Shown: positions 54,770 through 63,285, counted from the stretch's first letter. The stretch: 64,000 nt of DNA from JBBDIJ01 sp040880485 (GCA_040880485.1 JBBDIJ010000010.1:45598-109597), one strand, 5' to 3'. The notes: generated by a model from the sequence alone, not told the origin. Made by a program: numbers and translations.

Positions 54770-55969
54770 TTAAAGAGATTCCAGAAATTTGATCAGGGCT
54801 TCCTTTTCATCAGTGGAAAGAGCCTGAAATTGATCACGGCTGTTTTGGGCCTCACCTCCATGCATCAGAATCGCCTCTTCGATACTCTTTGCCCTCCCGT
54901 CATGCATCAGAAAATATTCTCTGCCTTGTGAATTGGGTGCCAACCCCAACCCCCACAAGGGAGGAGTCCTCCATTCGTAAGTTTCCGCAGAACCTTCAGT
55001 TACACCGTCATCGAGACCCGGGCCCATATCGTGCAGCAGAAGGTCGGTATACGGGAAAAATGTTTTGTTTGAAAGCGAGGCGATATTCGATTGCGGAGTG
55101 GTCCACTGCGGAGTATGACACGTGCTGCACTGGAGAGTAGTGAATGTCTCTTTACCCTGTAAAACCTGGGGATCGTTCGGCTTTCGCTGGATGGGTGCCT
55201 TTAACGTTTTCAGGTAAAACACGACATCTCTTATGGTTTGATCCGAGACTTCAGGGTCTATCGTCAAGCCCGAGTAAACATCTTCTAATTCAAAAGTGGA
55301 AGTAACGCCAATATCCTGGTTGTATGCCGTAGCGGTTTGGTGCAGCAAATCAAGAGTGGCCGCTTTTTTCCCAAGCCTGCCTATATATTTACCATCTTGT
55401 GGCTGGTGATGATCTTCAGGGATAAAATAATCAGGCGGAGTAACATAGTTGGGAACACCGGAAATACCATCTCCGTCTTCATCATTGGGGTCGGCATTTT
55501 CTAAAATTTGTTCATCCGTTAAGGCCATAAGCAGGCCCAACCCGGTTACGGCCGGTGCGGTTACTTTCATAAAAGGCACCCCATCAGGTAAATTCTCCGG
55601 CTGATATCCCGGAATCGCCCGGTTTTGAAGTTGAGGTGCTCCGGTTATATCCGATACAGTATTAGGCTCAGTTTGACCATAACGGATAAGTGATGTAGAT
55701 GGATGCCCTTTTCCATCTCCGGGGTGACAACTGCCACACGAGGTGGCCACAAAAACAGGACCTAAGCCCGTTTCAGGACTGAAAACGTCATCATTGAATG
55801 CAATATCACCTTTAAGAAACTGAAGCTGTTCTTCATAGTTGAGTCCTGATATGGGGCCATCCAGAAGATCCTCCTCAGCCGGCGCTTCCGGTACAATTCC
55901 CTCACAGCTTGTCATCAGAAAGAAGCCTGCCGTAAATACTATAGACATCCAAAAGGCATTTTTTTTCAT
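54770..55969 (-). CDS. Di-haem c-type cytochrome, DUF1111 (thiol oxidoreductase-like)
   Basis: 399 residues. Lipobox MTSC (Cys22) after the signal peptide. Two haem-binding motifs are visible: CGSCH (78-82) with GDGKGHP, and CSTCH about 200 residues later in the TTLQCSTCHTPQW segment. This spacing and the LMHDGRAKSIEEAILMHGGEAQ C-terminus match the DUF1111 family, relatives of di-haem cytochrome c peroxidases. A role in periplasmic redox reactions is likely; the family is often next to imelysin or porin genes in iron-uptake clusters. First gene of the three-gene operon. Confidence 0.9.
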   Translation of the reverse strand: MKKNAFWMSIVFTAGFFLMTSCEGIVPEAPAEEDLLDGPISGLNYEEQLQFLKGDIAFNDDVFSPETGLGPVFVATSCGSCHPGDGKGHPSTSLIRYGQTEPNTVSDITGAPQLQNRAIPGYQPENLPDGVPFMKVTAPAVTGLGLLMALTDEQILENADPNDEDGDGISGVPNYVTPPDYFIPEDHHQPQDGKYIGRLGKKAATLDLLHQTATAYNQDIGVTSTFELEDVYSGLTIDPEVSDQTIRDVVFYLKTLKAPIQRKPNDPQVLQGKETFTTLQCSTCHTPQWTTPQSNIASLSNKTFFPYTDLLLHDMGPGLDDGVTEGSAETYEWRTPPLWGLGLAPNSQGREYFLMHDGRAKSIEEAILMHGGEAQNSRDQFQALSTDEKEALIKFLESL

Positions 55970-56165
55970 ACTTATAGTAGTTGATCTATTATTTAGCCTT
56001 AGCTAAAAATATAATTTGACAGTATTAATCACAATCAAATTTTGTACTACACGCCATGACACCCCTTCAGGCCATTGTGAGGTGGTATCATTTTATGGCA
56101 GGTAGTGCCAACCGCTATGGACGAGATGATGAGCAACGGCAAGCAGGAGCAGAGCGAAAAGCTGA
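55970..56165. other. Gene-free stretch with a short plus-strand frame
   Basis: Contains a 37-codon frame (56057-56170, MTPLQAIVRWYHF...) that I cannot assign and would not call a gene without evidence. It ends beside the hicB remnant, so it may be leftover of the same deletion. Confidence 0.3.
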
Positions 56166-56255
56166 TTAATTCGCCAGGGTCAGTTTTTCAGTTATATACT
56201 CATTTAAGCTCTTCCCCTCTTTCTTCGCACTCACATATACTTTACGATGAACTAT
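56166..56255 (-). pseudogene. HicB antitoxin, C-terminal remnant
   Basis: The minus strand encodes IVHRKVYVSAKKEGKSLNEY, then ITEKLTLAN and a stop at 56166-56168. This is the C-terminal DNA-binding ribbon-helix-helix end of HicB antitoxins (family pattern HRKVYIAAKKEGKSLNEYI). The N-terminal RNase-H-like part, over 80 residues, is missing. It directly follows the hicA gene. Confidence 0.75.
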
Positions 56256-56257
56256 GA

Positions 56258-56530
56258 TTATTTAACTTTAGATGTAGGGAGTCCTGCTTCTTTTAAGTAT
56301 CGTCAGACTGATTTCAAAGCCCCTTTATCCGTCTCTTTCTGTGGATAAGGTCGATGAAATACCGCCTTAACATCATTCAAAGCAACCCGAATTCGAGATC
56401 CCCTACCCTCACTTACTTCCCCGCCTAATGCAGAGAATAATGATTCGATCTTCTTCCATTCAACATCAGATCGAACCGGATTATCAAAGATCGCTTTTAA
56501 AGTCTTTCGGTGCTTTGCACTTAACTTCAT
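56258..56530 (-). pseudogene. hicA: HicA-type toxin with in-frame stop near the C-terminus
   Basis: From ATG 56528-56530, 75 residues: KHRKTLKAIFDNP, EVSEGRGSRIRVALNDVKAVFHRPYPQKE are the HicA mRNA interferase pattern including the catalytic His in FHRPYP. The frame hits TGA at 56303-56305 exactly where the usual VRRYLKEAGL segment should continue; reading through the stop gives RYLKEAGLPTSKVK to a TAA at 56258-56260. So one nonsense change seems to have truncated the toxin by about 14 residues. Together with the deleted hicB it indicates an inactivated type II toxin-antitoxin module. Confidence 0.75.
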
Positions 56531-56655
56531 AGTGTCATTTTACGACACTACTTATATAGACCCAATTTCTTTGACAGTTATTATACAGAAGCGAACCGTA
56601 GAAGCTGAACCGCCCCGGGTTTGCTGGAGACTCCAAACTTTGACAACTTGGAGTT

Positions 56656-57195
56656 ATGAACACATCAATACGTTACTCTTCAGAAGTCCGACAACGGGCT
56701 GTTCGCATGGTGCTCGACCACGAGCACAGTTACCGATAGCAATGGGCTGCCATTGAGTCGATTGCCGAAAACATTGGCTTCACACGCGAGTCGCTTCGCC
56801 GCTGGGTTCGTCAGCACGAGCAAGATTTGTGCAGCAAGGACGCTTCGATTCCCAATGATCCAGACAGGGTAAAAACGCTGGAAGGCACGTGAGACAGATC
56901 CTGCGCTGCGCTCGACCCGCTGCCTGCGAGACGAGCATCTTCGGGTGGAAGTTAAGCGCGTCTGGGAGGCGAATTTCCATGTGTTTGGCGTACGAAAGGT
57001 ATGGAGACGACTTAAACGCGAAGGTTTTATCGTGGCGCGATGTACTGTCGAGCGACTGATGAAGGAGCTTGGGCTACGCGGAGCCGTACGCGAACGTGCT
57101 GTAAAAACCACGATGCCAGCCGATGTTGCAGAACGCCCCCGGGACCTGGTCAGCAGGGAGTTCACGGCCGAGCAGCCCAACCAGCTCTGGACTCG
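56656..57195 (+). mobile_element. IS3-family insertion sequence remnant (OrfA and truncated OrfB)
   Basis: OrfA starts at ATG 56656 with SIRYSSEVRQRAVRMVLDHE, the helix-turn-helix start of IS3 transposases, interrupted by TAG at 56737-56739 but continuing in frame with QWAAIESIAENIGFTRESLRRWVRQHEQD. After a TGA at 56891-56893 the OrfB frame follows with ARETDPALRSTRCLRDEHL, VEVKRVWEANFHVFGVRKVWRRL and RCTVERLMKELGLRG, ending abruptly after RPRDLVSREFTAEQPNQLW, just before the catalytic DDE core. The OrfA/OrfB hinge is deleted. An immobile fossil; terminal inverted repeats were not found. Confidence 0.8.
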
Positions 57196-57231
57196 CATCT
57201 CTCTAAGCTCTACATTTCATGCGTTTTTTAG

Positions 57232-58551
57232 ATGGGTTCAACAAACCAGCATGATATGCCTGAGCAGCTGAAGCGCGAGATTCGAACGACCGGGGCGGTA
57301 TTGATGGGGCTAGGCTCCATTATCGGTACCGGTATCTTTGTGAGTGTAGCTATCGCTACGCAGGTGGCCGGTAATGGGATCATCATCGCTATTGGAATCG
57401 CGGCTCTGCTGGCCGCGTTAAACGGGCTCAGCAGTGCTCAGCTGGCCGCAGCTCATCCAGTCAGCGGGGGCACCTACGAATACGGCTATCGGTTCCTGAG
57501 CCCAGGGTTCGGGTTTACGGCCGGCTGGATGTTTCTTCTGGCCAAATCGGCTTCGGCGGCCACAGCGGTTCTGGGCTGTATCGGGTATCTCTACTACGCA
57601 TTCGGGCTGGGTGCCTCGCCCATTCTGCATTCGCTCTCCGGCCTGTTGCTTCTCCTGGCGGTCACGTGGCTGGTCTCCGGTGGCATTCGTCGTAGCAACA
57701 TCACAAACAAGTGGGTGGTGGGAGCCACTCTTATGGGACTGGCCACTCTGGTTGTGGCGAGCCTGATCACGAACGGGCTGCCCACAGACCCTTTGCTGAA
57801 TTCGTTTTCCGGTTCAACCCCCTCCTCGATTCTCTACGCGTCGGCTCTCATGTTTGTCGCCTATACGGGGTATGGGCGAATTGCGACTCTGGGAGAAGAG
57901 GTGGCCGAACCCCGAAAGACCATCCCGAAGTCCATCATCATCGCCATGTTGGTCATCGTCCTGCTCTATTTGGCGGTGGCGTTAACCGCTATTCAGGTGA
58001 TGGGGGCCCAGGCATTCGGGCAGACGGTTCAGGAGGAGGCCGCACCGCTTATGGTGGTGGCACAGGCGCTCTCTCTGCCGTTCATCGGCCCGGTGGTCAC
58101 TCTGGCGGGCATCACGGCGATGCTCGGGGTTCTTCTGAACCTGATTCTCGGCCTTTCGAGGGTGATGCTCGGTATGGCGCGCCGCAGGGACCTGCCCCAC
58201 AGGCTGGCTGCAGTGGACCCCGTTCAGCAGAGTCCGAAAGCGGCGGTTTGGGGAACGGGTCTGTTGATCGGCCTGCTGGTCTTGACGGGAGATATGGTCT
58301 TTACCTGGTCGTTCAGTGCCTTCACGGTTCTTATCTACTACGCTATCACCAACTTCTCTGCCCTCTCCCTTCCGCCGGAGTTGCGGCTCTACCCGAGAGC
58401 CATTCCTGTGCTGGGCCTGATCGGTTGTCTCTCTCTCGCGCTATTCATAGAGCCCGGAGTTCTGCTGCTCGGTCTGCTCTTTATCGCTGCAGGCCTGCTC
58501 TGGCACCGCATGGCGTTGCGCATTAGGGCAGGTGGAGAGCACGATTCATGA
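57232..58551 (+). CDS. APC-superfamily amino acid/polyamine transporter
   Basis: 439 residues (a second ATG at 57256, MPEQLKREIRT, is about equally likely). Twelve hydrophobic segments, with the consensus glycine-rich helix 1 LMGLGSIIGTGIF (about 23-35) near the N-terminus, typical of amino acid-polyamine-organocation exchangers. Very short soluble ends. It is GC-rich (about 60%), distinct from its left neighbours and immediately after the IS3 remnant. Substrate unknown. The frame runs to a TGA at 58549-58551, followed 8 bp later by GGTTCAACC. Confidence 0.9.
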   Translation: MGSTNQHDMPEQLKREIRTTGAVLMGLGSIIGTGIFVSVAIATQVAGNGIIIAIGIAALLAALNGLSSAQLAAAHPVSGGTYEYGYRFLSPGFGFTAGWMFLLAKSASAATAVLGCIGYLYYAFGLGASPILHSLSGLLLLLAVTWLVSGGIRRSNITNKWVVGATLMGLATLVVASLITNGLPTDPLLNSFSGSTPSSILYASALMFVAYTGYGRIATLGEEVAEPRKTIPKSIIIAMLVIVLLYLAVALTAIQVMGAQAFGQTVQEEAAPLMVVAQALSLPFIGPVVTLAGITAMLGVLLNLILGLSRVMLGMARRRDLPHRLAAVDPVQQSPKAAVWGTGLLIGLLVLTGDMVFTWSFSAFTVLIYYAITNFSALSLPPELRLYPRAIPVLGLIGCLSLALFIEPGVLLLGLLFIAAGLLWHRMALRIRAGGEHDS

Positions 58552-58558
58552 GCTGTCG

Positions 58559-58567
58559 GTTCAACCC
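58559..58567. repeat. GGTTSAACC palindrome after the APC transporter gene
   Basis: GGTTCAACC starts 8 bp past the stop of the transporter gene. Confidence 0.45.
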
Positions 58568-58651
58568 GATGCCCCTCCTGGCGGTCTTTTTCGCTCTGAA
58601 CCGTTACCTTTGGCGTGTACAAAATCGCAACCCGTTATACATCCTGCACCG

Positions 58652-60109
58652 ATGAGCAAGAAAAACGTGAGCCGAAAGGAGTTCCTGAAAACCGGTATGC
58701 TCTCTACCCTGGCGCTCGGCGCTCCGCTGGCGGGGCGCGGGCTTCACCGGCCTGCCGGCCCCTCGCTGCCGGGAGATGCCAAAAGTGTCATCTTCCTGGT
58801 ATCGGACGGGATGAGCTCCGGTACCCTGGCCCTGGCCGATCTGGTCAAACAGCAGAAGTTTGGCCAGGCGTCCAACTGGATGCAGCTCTACGCTTCGGAT
58901 CGGAAGTTCCACAGAGGGTTGATGGATATGGCTTCGCTGGACTCTGTGGTCACGGGTTCTGCTTCAGCGGCCTCTTCCTGGGGCTGCGGCAGGCGTATTG
59001 AGAATGGCCGAGTGAACTGGGGGCCGGATGGAGAGCAGTACAAGCCGGTCTGTCAGATTTTCCGGGATGCGGGGAAGGCAACCGGGTTGGTGACCTCCAC
59101 GCGCATCACACACGCCACCCCGGCAGGTTTTGCGGCCAATGTCCCCTCACGCGAAATGGAGGACGAAATCGCCCAACAGTATGCGGATCGGGAGTACGAC
59201 CTGCTGTTGGGGGGTGGTTTGCGCCACTTCGAGGGCCATTCGCGGGAGGACGGAACCGATCTTCTGAGTCAGTTTTCGCGGAAAGGGTACACGATCGCTC
59301 AGACCAGAGAGGTGCTGGAGCGGGCCCCTGCCGATGAACGTCTGCTGGGTCTGTTTCATGACTCTCACCTCCCCTATGTCGTCGATCACGCAACCGATGC
59401 CGGGCTTCAGCGCACGACGCCAACTCTTGTAGAGATGGCAGAACAGGCTCTGAACCGTCTGGACCGAAACGAAAACGGATTTCTTCTGCAGGTCGAAGGG
59501 GGCCGTGTAGACCATGCAGCACACGCCAACGATCCGGCGGGCCTGGTTTACGATCAGATCGCATTCGACGAGGTGATTCGCTCGGTTCTGGACTTCACGG
59601 AGGGGCGGGACGACGTACTGGTCCTGCTGACGACCGATCACGGCAATGCCAACCCCGGTCTGAGTGGCCTGGGCGACGGGTACCGGGATTCTCCCGGCAT
59701 GCTGGAGACCCTGCACCACTACAGACACAGCTTCGAGTGGATCTATGAACAGCTGGGGTATCACTGGTCCATGGTCACCCTCGATACTATAACGGTCAGC
59801 AGGATCCGGGAACTGGTTCATGAGGCCACGCAGACAGCCATCAGCCGTTCGGAGGCGGAGATGGTTGCCCAGGCTTTCAGGGGGGAGTTTCGGGCTCCTT
59901 TTCATGATCGGCAGTGGCCCGGGGCGGTACTGGCTGGTGTTTTAGCCAACTACAACGGCATCTACTTTGTGGGAACCAACCATACGGCCGACTTTGTGGA
60001 GTTGGCGGCCTGGGGCCCCGGATCGGAACGCATTCCCTCGTTTGTACGTAACACCGAGTTGTTTGAGCTGATGGTCGATATGGCCGCAGTAAGGGAATTT
60101 GCCGGTTGA
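58652..60109 (+). CDS. Alkaline phosphatase
   Basis: 485 residues from ATG 58652 (MSKKNVSRKEFLKTG), with a signal peptide of the SRKEFLK type that resembles a Tat signal but lacks the second Arg. Alkaline-phosphatase motifs: VSDGMSSG (Asp52), the nucleophile Ser98 in DSVVTGSASAASS, VEGGRVDHAAHANDP and TTDHGNANPG with zinc-binding His and Asp. Hydrolyses phosphomonoesters in the periplasm. A frame extends upstream to 58532 but lies over the intergenic repeat. It overlaps, in antisense, the 3' end of the lipoprotein gene at 59962-60639. Confidence 0.93.
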   Translation: MSKKNVSRKEFLKTGMLSTLALGAPLAGRGLHRPAGPSLPGDAKSVIFLVSDGMSSGTLALADLVKQQKFGQASNWMQLYASDRKFHRGLMDMASLDSVVTGSASAASSWGCGRRIENGRVNWGPDGEQYKPVCQIFRDAGKATGLVTSTRITHATPAGFAANVPSREMEDEIAQQYADREYDLLLGGGLRHFEGHSREDGTDLLSQFSRKGYTIAQTREVLERAPADERLLGLFHDSHLPYVVDHATDAGLQRTTPTLVEMAEQALNRLDRNENGFLLQVEGGRVDHAAHANDPAGLVYDQIAFDEVIRSVLDFTEGRDDVLVLLTTDHGNANPGLSGLGDGYRDSPGMLETLHHYRHSFEWIYEQLGYHWSMVTLDTITVSRIRELVHEATQTAISRSEAEMVAQAFRGEFRAPFHDRQWPGAVLAGVLANYNGIYFVGTNHTADFVELAAWGPGSERIPSFVRNTELFELMVDMAAVREFAG

Positions 60110-60639
60110 TAGTTGAACGCCTCTCCCACCGCTTTGATGCGGCTCTGTTTGTCTACCATTAACGGGCGGGTCAGCTCCCAGCTCGGGATGCCCTGGTTCT
60201 GTACCATGTAGGTGAAGTCCATATCCAGAAAAACGAAATAGCGGTCGGTGTCCAGGACGATCTCTTCCAGCTCCGTACCATACACCAACTCCATGAATGC
60301 GGCTCTTGAGTACCCCTGTATCAGATAGAAGTGCGCTTCGGGCGAAGTTCCCTCCCCGACCCACGCAATCGGTTCGTGGTTCAGTAGATCCACAGCGGTG
60401 TAATTGCAGCTGTCCTGCAGGTAGATGAACGCCAGCCGGTCATATTGATCTCTGACGCGCTCGAATGGCAGGGATGCGACACCGGTGTAGACGGTCTCGA
60501 TCATCTGCAGGTTCAGTGTCCTATCCAGAGACTCTACCCGGTTGAATTCGGCCATAGGATTCCTTGAGCAGGAGGCGAAGGCCAGCATGAATATCAGAAG
60601 TAGTGTAAGTTGGGGGTGGGTGGGGTTGTAAGGTATCAT
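59962..60639 (-). pseudogene. Propeller-type lipoprotein, 3'-truncated and read into antisense of the phosphatase gene
   Basis: From ATG 60637-60639 (MIPYNPTHPQLTLLLIFML) with lipobox AFASC. About 175 residues look natural, ending near KAVGEAFNY; the remaining 50 are the antisense of the alkaline phosphatase 3' end and stop at 59962. The start repeats the MxxYNPTHP peptide found at 63424. The gene lies 74 bp downstream of the propeller gene at 60713 and is probably the broken third gene of that operon. Function of the intact form unknown; blades not recognisable. Confidence 0.6.
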
Positions 60640-60712
60640 CTCTCTTGTTTTTTGTCTCTCCAAATGAGGGTTCGATGCCCAGCATACTTGTTTCGGACAC
60701 CAAATTGCGCGA

Positions 60713-61882
60713 TCAAAACTCGACACGAATAATCCAGGGGTTCAGCTGTTCCGGGTCGTTCTCTGCCAGTATCTGCTTCGCCCTCTCGATATTGCCGATA
60801 CCGGAAACATCTTCGCCTTGAGACAACCACCATGCAACGGACGTGGGGCTTATGCTGTAATAGAAGATATTCTCATCCGGGATGGTCGCAACCACATTAC
60901 TTATATTGGTCGCAACCAATCGGGGATGGTGTACCGACGCCTCGCCGGTATCGAGAGAGACCACAGCAACATGGGGCTGTCTCATATGTGTAAAAGGGAT
61001 GAGCACACGCCGGTCGTTCAACGGATAGACATTTCTTACCGACACATAAGGCGACATACGCTGGTTGAGCTCGATCCGCCTGTTAAAATTCTTTTCGTCC
61101 AGAAACTCTCTCAAAAGATCCTCCGGAGCTGTCCACTCCATGAAATCAAACCGGAAGACGTCGGAGGCCTCCCCCTCTTCGATCCGGTGCAGCTCCGTAC
61201 TATATGGGAGAAAAAAGTAGACCTCCCCGTCAAGCACCGTGAAAGTCTGAAAATTCCGGCCGCTCAATTCTTCCGTATTCGTACGGAAGTGGGACTGGTA
61301 GATCTCGGACAGATCCAGGCTGGTCACATGCACCTGATCGTGATCCGGATTAGCTTTCGGGTTGGCGCTATAGTGATAGATGCGTTCATTATGGATGATC
61401 GCTCTGCTCAGGTAGAAAGAGCTGATACTCATGTGGTCGGCATGCAGGTAGCGCCCCTGTTTGTCATACCAGAGAAGCTCTCCCGTCTCCGATCTGGCAA
61501 ATCCGAGCCGCTCGCCCTGCGGGTCGTACAATACATCTGTCAGATATCGATACTCGCCGGGCCCGTCCCCGATATTCTGAATCGTTAAACGGTGCGTGCC
61601 CAGAGTATCGAAAATCAGGGCTTGCCGTGCCATGGTATCATAAATAATAAACTCATCCTCTGTTCGGTAGACCCGGTCAATCCCCTGCATCAGGGAGTGT
61701 GTCGTGGTTTCGAGCGGATAGATTGTCGCTCGCTTAACCAGTCTATTAAAGTCAAATTCAATATCATCCAGGCTGATCGAATAGGCCTCAGGGACTCCCT
61801 CTTCGGGCTTGCAGGACGCGAGGGCCAGCAGAAGCATTAGAAGAAGAGGGAGCAAGAGGAGGGTGGGGTTGTTCGGTGTCAT
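60713..61882 (-). CDS. 6-bladed beta-propeller lipoprotein
   Basis: 389 residues. Signal peptide with lipobox ALASC (Cys24). The 6-bladed propeller signature IGDGPGEYRYLTDVLYDP (about 103-120) is clear, and blade-like strands continue to the C-terminal LNPWIIRVEF. It belongs to the Bacteroidota 6-bladed propeller/BF3885-like group whose function is uncharacterised. The gene lies 27 bp downstream of an NVEALA-like small secreted protein. A near-identical copy of its 3' half is at 63477-64000, showing recent duplication. Confidence 0.88.
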   Translation of the reverse strand: MTPNNPTLLLLPLLLMLLLALASCKPEEGVPEAYSISLDDIEFDFNRLVKRATIYPLETTTHSLMQGIDRVYRTEDEFIIYDTMARQALIFDTLGTHRLTIQNIGDGPGEYRYLTDVLYDPQGERLGFARSETGELLWYDKQGRYLHADHMSISSFYLSRAIIHNERIYHYSANPKANPDHDQVHVTSLDLSEIYQSHFRTNTEELSGRNFQTFTVLDGEVYFFLPYSTELHRIEEGEASDVFRFDFMEWTAPEDLLREFLDEKNFNRRIELNQRMSPYVSVRNVYPLNDRRVLIPFTHMRQPHVAVVSLDTGEASVHHPRLVATNISNVVATIPDENIFYYSISPTSVAWWLSQGEDVSGIGNIERAKQILAENDPEQLNPWIIRVEF

Positions 61883-61909
61883 TTGTTTGTTGAAAGTTCA
61901 GATTGGTTG

Positions 61910-62266
61910 TTACTCGGCATCAAGACACGTTACCGGGTCGCAGGTGTTGTTCGCTCCGCCTGTATCACAGTTCCATGCACAATTTTCACAATCAAAGTAA
62001 TAATCTACTCCAATCGATGTATCAACGCAGATTCCATACATACAGATTTGTCCCGGAATGGATGCAGTGATCGTTGTTGAGCAATCATGCGTATCCATCC
62101 TGTAATGCCCATAATGTGGATACTCCGGATCGGCATCCATGGTCATCATAAAGCTATCCAGCGAGGAGTTTTCGCTCTGCTGCTCTGTGGTGTTCATCAT
62201 CGCATTGACGGCCGCCAAGCCCACCGTAAAGACGATTGCGGTAAGTAGTAGGATCTTTTTTCTCAT
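61910..62266 (-). CDS. NVEALA-like secreted Cys-rich peptide
   Basis: 118 residues. Signal peptide MRKKILLLTAIVFTVGLAAV (1-20), then a short linker SSLDSFMMTMDADPE that resembles the NVEALA leader motif in position and character, then a C-terminal domain with eight cysteines in HDCSTTI, QICMYGIC, FDCENCAWNCD and TCDPVTC. This is the layout of NVEALA-type proteins, small exported Bacteroidota peptides encoded next to 6-bladed propeller lipoproteins, as here (27 bp upstream of one). The role of the pair is unknown. Strictly my assignment is by layout; a profile search is needed. Confidence 0.65.
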   Translation of the reverse strand: MRKKILLLTAIVFTVGLAAVNAMMNTTEQQSENSSLDSFMMTMDADPEYPHYGHYRMDTHDCSTTITASIPGQICMYGICVDTSIGVDYYFDCENCAWNCDTGGANNTCDPVTCLDAE

Positions 62267-62428
62267 CTTTTTCTCCTGATTACATGAATGTATGTGTAGA
62301 AGTAAGAGTAGAAATCGCTACAAGACTTGCACTCTTTTCCGAAAAAAAATGTTTGATTCACAGGAGTGGATTGTTCGCCAAAATGCCACCCAAAACCCTG
62401 TCCCATAACAGAATCGCTACCCAACCCC

Positions 62429-63268
62429 ATGGACCTGATTCAAAATAGCTTGCAGGAGAGCCAGATGGTGATTCTACTCTCCGTGCTCCTTCTCCTTTTC
62501 CTTTGGGAGACGGTTCAACCCTTCTACTCATGGTACCGCGGATCACTCCGTGAACGCGGCCGTCACGCTGTGCGGAACCTTGTGATCGGCGCACTCAACG
62601 CCCTCATGATCTCCCTGCTCTTCACGGGGCTCTGGCTGGGCGCCTCCCTCTGGGCCGAAGCTCATCGCTTCGGAATCATGCACGGGCTGCAGGACCTGGC
62701 CGGCTTCCCTTTGTTGGCCCACGCGCTGGGTGCCATCCTGCTTCTCGATCTCTGGACCTGGCTCTGGCACTGGATGAATCACCGGATTCCCTTTTTCTGG
62801 CGGTTCCACACGGTTCACCACTCCGACAACCGCATGGATGTGACCACGGCCAGCCGCTTTCACCTGGGCGAAATCCTCTTTTCGTCCATCTTTCGAATCC
62901 CCCTCATCGTGCTCTTCGGCATCTATTTTTGGGAACTGGTGCTCTATGAAGTGATCATGTTTGCCGTGGTTCAGTTTCATCACGCCAACATCAGGCTGCC
63001 GGCAAGCGCCGACCGGTTTCTCAGGGCTGTCATCGTCACGCCCAACATGCACCGGGTCCACCACTCCCGCTGGCAACCCGAAACCGACTCCAACTACAGC
63101 TCTCTCTTTTCGTTCTGGGATCGGCTGGCAGGAACGTTCCGGCTTAATCCCGAACCCGAATCGATTCAGTTGGGGCTGGAGGGGTACGACAAAGACAAGG
63201 ATCAAAGCATCCGGGGAATGCTCGATACGCCGCTTCGCAACAGAAAGTCGGCCGACAAATTAGATTAG
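62429..63268 (+). CDS. Fatty acid hydroxylase/sterol desaturase family membrane enzyme
   Basis: 279 residues from ATG 62429 (MDLIQNSLQESQMV). Three or four helices and the di-iron histidine clusters: HWMNHRIPFFWRFHTVHHSDN (first two), FHHANIRLP and NMHRVHHSRW, the eight-His pattern of the superfamily. Substrate may be a lipid or carotenoid. The DNA is GC-rich and runs opposite to the propeller genes on both sides. Its first codons and the start of a broken gene at 63424 share a 27-bp inverted repeat, so the gene appears inserted into the propeller locus. Confidence 0.88.
   Translation: MDLIQNSLQESQMVILLSVLLLLFLWETVQPFYSWYRGSLRERGRHAVRNLVIGALNALMISLLFTGLWLGASLWAEAHRFGIMHGLQDLAGFPLLAHALGAILLLDLWTWLWHWMNHRIPFFWRFHTVHHSDNRMDVTTASRFHLGEILFSSIFRIPLIVLFGIYFWELVLYEVIMFAVVQFHHANIRLPASADRFLRAVIVTPNMHRVHHSRWQPETDSNYSSLFSFWDRLAGTFRLNPEPESIQLGLEGYDKDKDQSIRGMLDTPLRNRKSADKLD
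62434..62460 (+). repeat. 27-bp inverted repeat, left copy
   Basis: Positions 62434-62460 match the reverse complement of 63372-63398 at 25 of 27 bases (core CTGATTCAAAA, then AGCTTGCAGG). Both copies encode LIQNSLQ in the same reading frame. The left copy is codons 3-11 of the hydroxylase gene. Confidence 0.8.
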
Positions 63269-63276
63269 ATAAGAAG

Positions 63277-63285
63277 GGCTGAACC
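63277..63285. repeat. Degenerate GGTTSAACC copy after the hydroxylase gene
   Basis: GGCTGAACC differs by one base from the common form and lies 9 bp past the stop of the hydroxylase gene. Confidence 0.3.

Noticed and set aside
56057..56170. 37-codon plus-strand frame MTPLQAIVRWYHF
   Set aside because: No family recognised and it lies in a deletion-scarred region; not supported as a gene.
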